In this document: piece by piece, positions 49,777 through 50,672 of the stretch | Numbering within the stretch: the first letter of the stretch is position 1 | Layout: every line of letters starts with the position of its first letter | DNA from: an uncultured Ferrovum sp. | GTDB taxonomy: Bacteria > Pseudomonadota > Gammaproteobacteria > Burkholderiales > Ferrovaceae | Length of the DNA: 50,672 bases | Reading direction: 5' to 3' | Assembly (NCBI GenBank): GCA_903863375.1 | Contig: CAIPBT010000072.1 | Location: 1 to 50,672 of the forward strand | Translations under genes and position numbers: made by a program | The notes under the pieces: generated by a model | The model's input: only the letters and a program-made list of their open reading frames with translations | Told to the model about the DNA's origin: nothing | Database searches by the model: none

Positions 49777-50010
49777 ATGAGCAGCAGCACGCCCCCCCGC
49801 CTGACCAACCTTTCGGCATATTCGGACGAGCATCTGGTGACCTTGAGTGACGTCGCCGAGATTGCCGATATCTCGAAGCAAACGATTTACCGCTGGATCA
49901 AGTCTGGGCGTCTCCCCACGCCCACCAAGTTCGGCCCCAATACGGTCCGCTTCCGCCTCGGCGCAATTCGTGCTGCCCTGGCTGCACTCGAAGCCAGCAG
50001 CGCCGCCTGA
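49777..50010 (+). CDS. AlpA/excisionase-type helix-turn-helix protein
   Basis: 77 residues with a MerR/AlpA-like winged helix: LVTLSDVAEIADISKQTIYRWIKSGRLPTPTKFGPNTVRF (about 20-59), the pattern of AlpA and of excisionases. Such proteins control integrase genes or excision. ATG at 49777 has AAGGAG upstream. The gap 49508-49776 is AT-rich, about 270 bp without a gene, and probably holds its promoter; I see no clear repeats or boxes in it. Confidence 0.8.
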   Translation: MSSSTPPRLTNLSAYSDEHLVTLSDVAEIADISKQTIYRWIKSGRLPTPTKFGPNTVRFRLGAIRAALAALEASSAA

Positions 50011-50039
50011 TTTCCTGATCGGCAAGGAGGCCTGCGCCC

Positions 50040-50231
50040 ATGGAAGAAACCCACCACGAACCGGCACCCCGACTGCTCGACCAAGGCTGTACCTGCGACG
50101 AGTCCGGCCCCTGCGAGGTCTGTATCGCTTGGAATACGCTGGGATGTTTCCTCGCCGTGGCTGCCAAGACGCTGCGCCAGAGGCCCACCACCAGCCCCAG
50201 TCACACCCAGAACCGCCGGAGGTTCATTTGA
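50040..50231 (+). CDS. Hypothetical small Cys-rich protein
   Basis: 63 residues with four cysteines near the N-terminus (GCTCDESGPCEVCIAW: C-x-C-x6-C-x2-C), a possible metal site, then a basic tail. Not recognised. ATG at 50040 has AAGGAGG upstream. Its TGA overlaps the start of the next gene. Confidence 0.55.
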   Translation: MEETHHEPAPRLLDQGCTCDESGPCEVCIAWNTLGCFLAVAAKTLRQRPTTSPSHTQNRRRFI

Positions 50232-50672
50232 GTGTGAAGCTGATAAGCAAGGTCTTCCGGCGCTTCCCGGAAGGTGGCTCGAAGATGCTCGTTCTGCTGG
50301 CAATGGCCGACTGGGCCAATGACGCAGGTCTTGAAATCTTCCCGTCCAACGAGACCGTCGCCCGCAAGTGCCGAATCAGTCGGCCGCAGGCGATCAAACA
50401 CCTTCGCGAACTGGAAAAGACCGGCTATCTAACTGTGGTCGGCAACCCCACGGGCGGGCGGGGCACGAAGCGATACCGCCTGAACGCTGACCGACTGGAC
50501 GCAGACCCAGCCCTCGGCATTGACGCGGACAGGGATATCACCGGCGATACGGGTATCACGGACGATACGGGTATCACGGACGATACGGGTATCACCGGCG
50601 ATACGGCAGGGGTATCACCCACGATAGGGGAGGGGTATCACGGACGATACGGCAGGGGTATCACCCACGATA
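50228..50672 (+). CDS. Replication-like winged-helix protein (incomplete, runs off the window)
   Basis: At least 148 residues, cut by the right edge. The N-terminus reads SVKLISKVFRRFPEGGSKMLVLLAMADWANDAGLEIFPSNETVARKCRISRQAIK-like sequence: a helix-turn-helix domain as in phage O-like or plasmid replication proteins and conserved prophage proteins. Start codon TTG at 50228 overlaps the previous stop (TTGA); a GTG two codons on (50234) is possible. From about residue 105 the coding region is a chain of GATACGGGTATC-centred repeats (iteron-like), encoding DTGITDDTGITG-type residues and then a frame-shifted Gly-rich continuation. Function is inferred from fold and context only. Confidence 0.6.
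   Translation, partial: MSVKLISKVFRRFPEGGSKMLVLLAMADWANDAGLEIFPSNETVARKCRISRPQAIKHLRELEKTGYLTVVGNPTGGRGTKRYRLNADRLDADPALGIDADRDITGDTGITDDTGITDDTGITGDTAGVSPTIGEGYHGRYGRGITHD
50546..50672 (+). repeat. Iteron-like direct repeats with GATACGG-GTATC palindromes
   Basis: Three 18-bp units (50546-50563, 50564-50581, 50582-50599: GATACGGGTATCACNGNC), then three 23-bp units (50600-50622, 50623-50645, 50646-50668) carrying a 5-bp insert, and a fourth begun at the edge. Each 18-bp unit contains the near-palindrome GATACGGGTATC. They lie inside a replication-like gene, as lambda iterons do in gene O. The 23-bp period changes the reading frame between units. Confidence 0.8.

Noticed and set aside
50546-50672. 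CRISPR array
   Set aside because: The units adjoin with no unique spacers, and they lie in a coding frame.

Overview
The window holds a large part of the photosynthesis gene cluster of a GC-rich purple bacterium, a block of ordinary chromosomal genes, and the left edge of an integrated mobile element. A betaproteobacterium is the most likely host. Pointers to this are the acsF/puhE/crtCDF content, an H-NS-type protein with a C-terminal W-x-G-x-G-R motif, and the aerR-ppsR pair beside bchF; this placement is inference, not proof. The pigment genes specify bacteriochlorophyll a and an acyclic methoxylated carotenoid of the spheroidene/spirilloxanthin type.

Region 1 (1-5781, minus strand): crtE, crtF, bchC, bchX and a bchY cut by the window edge. 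The bchC promoter carries two TGT-N12-ACA boxes (CrtJ/PpsR type) 8 bp apart, one over -10 and one over -35. Region 2 (5782-8794): a divergent control region with two perfect PpsR boxes, then crtD and crtC on the plus strand.

Region 3 (8791-33104, minus strand) is one 24-kb run of 19 tightly packed genes, read from bchF: bchF, bchN, bchB, bchH, bchL, bchM, lhaA, puhA, puhB, puhC, acsF, a puhE fused to a G3E (CobW-type) GTPase, bchI, bchD, bchO, dxs, crtI, crtB and a small membrane protein. Many junctions are ATGA or GTGA stop/start overlaps, which suggests translational coupling. The run covers isoprenoid supply (dxs), Mg insertion (bchHID), methylation (bchM), oxygen-dependent ring closure (acsF), dark reduction of protochlorophyllide (bchLNB), 3-vinyl hydration (bchF), carotenoid entry (crtBI) and reaction-centre assembly (puhABCE, lhaA).

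Region 4 (33183-38743, plus strand): a divergent control region with two perfect PpsR boxes, then aerR (cobalamin-type antirepressor), ppsR, bchG, a PucC-family transporter and tspO. bchP, often found after the PucC-family gene, is not in the window. The likely circuit is PpsR repression of bchC, crtE/crtD and bchF/aerR, relieved by AerR.

Region 5 (38713-47450): genes not specific to photosynthesis, namely a small membrane protein with an acyl-CoA ligase, msrB-msrA, an H-NS-like protein, a histidine kinase with an atypical H-box, rsuA, a triple-BON protein and a transglutaminase-like protein that has lost its catalytic His.

Region 6 (47750-50672): an orphan terminator and a tRNA-3'-end-like sequence, then a tyrosine integrase, an AlpA-like regulator, two small proteins and an incomplete winged-helix replication-like gene whose coding sequence contains palindromic iteron-like repeats. 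This looks like the start of a prophage or integrative element beside the photosynthesis cluster.
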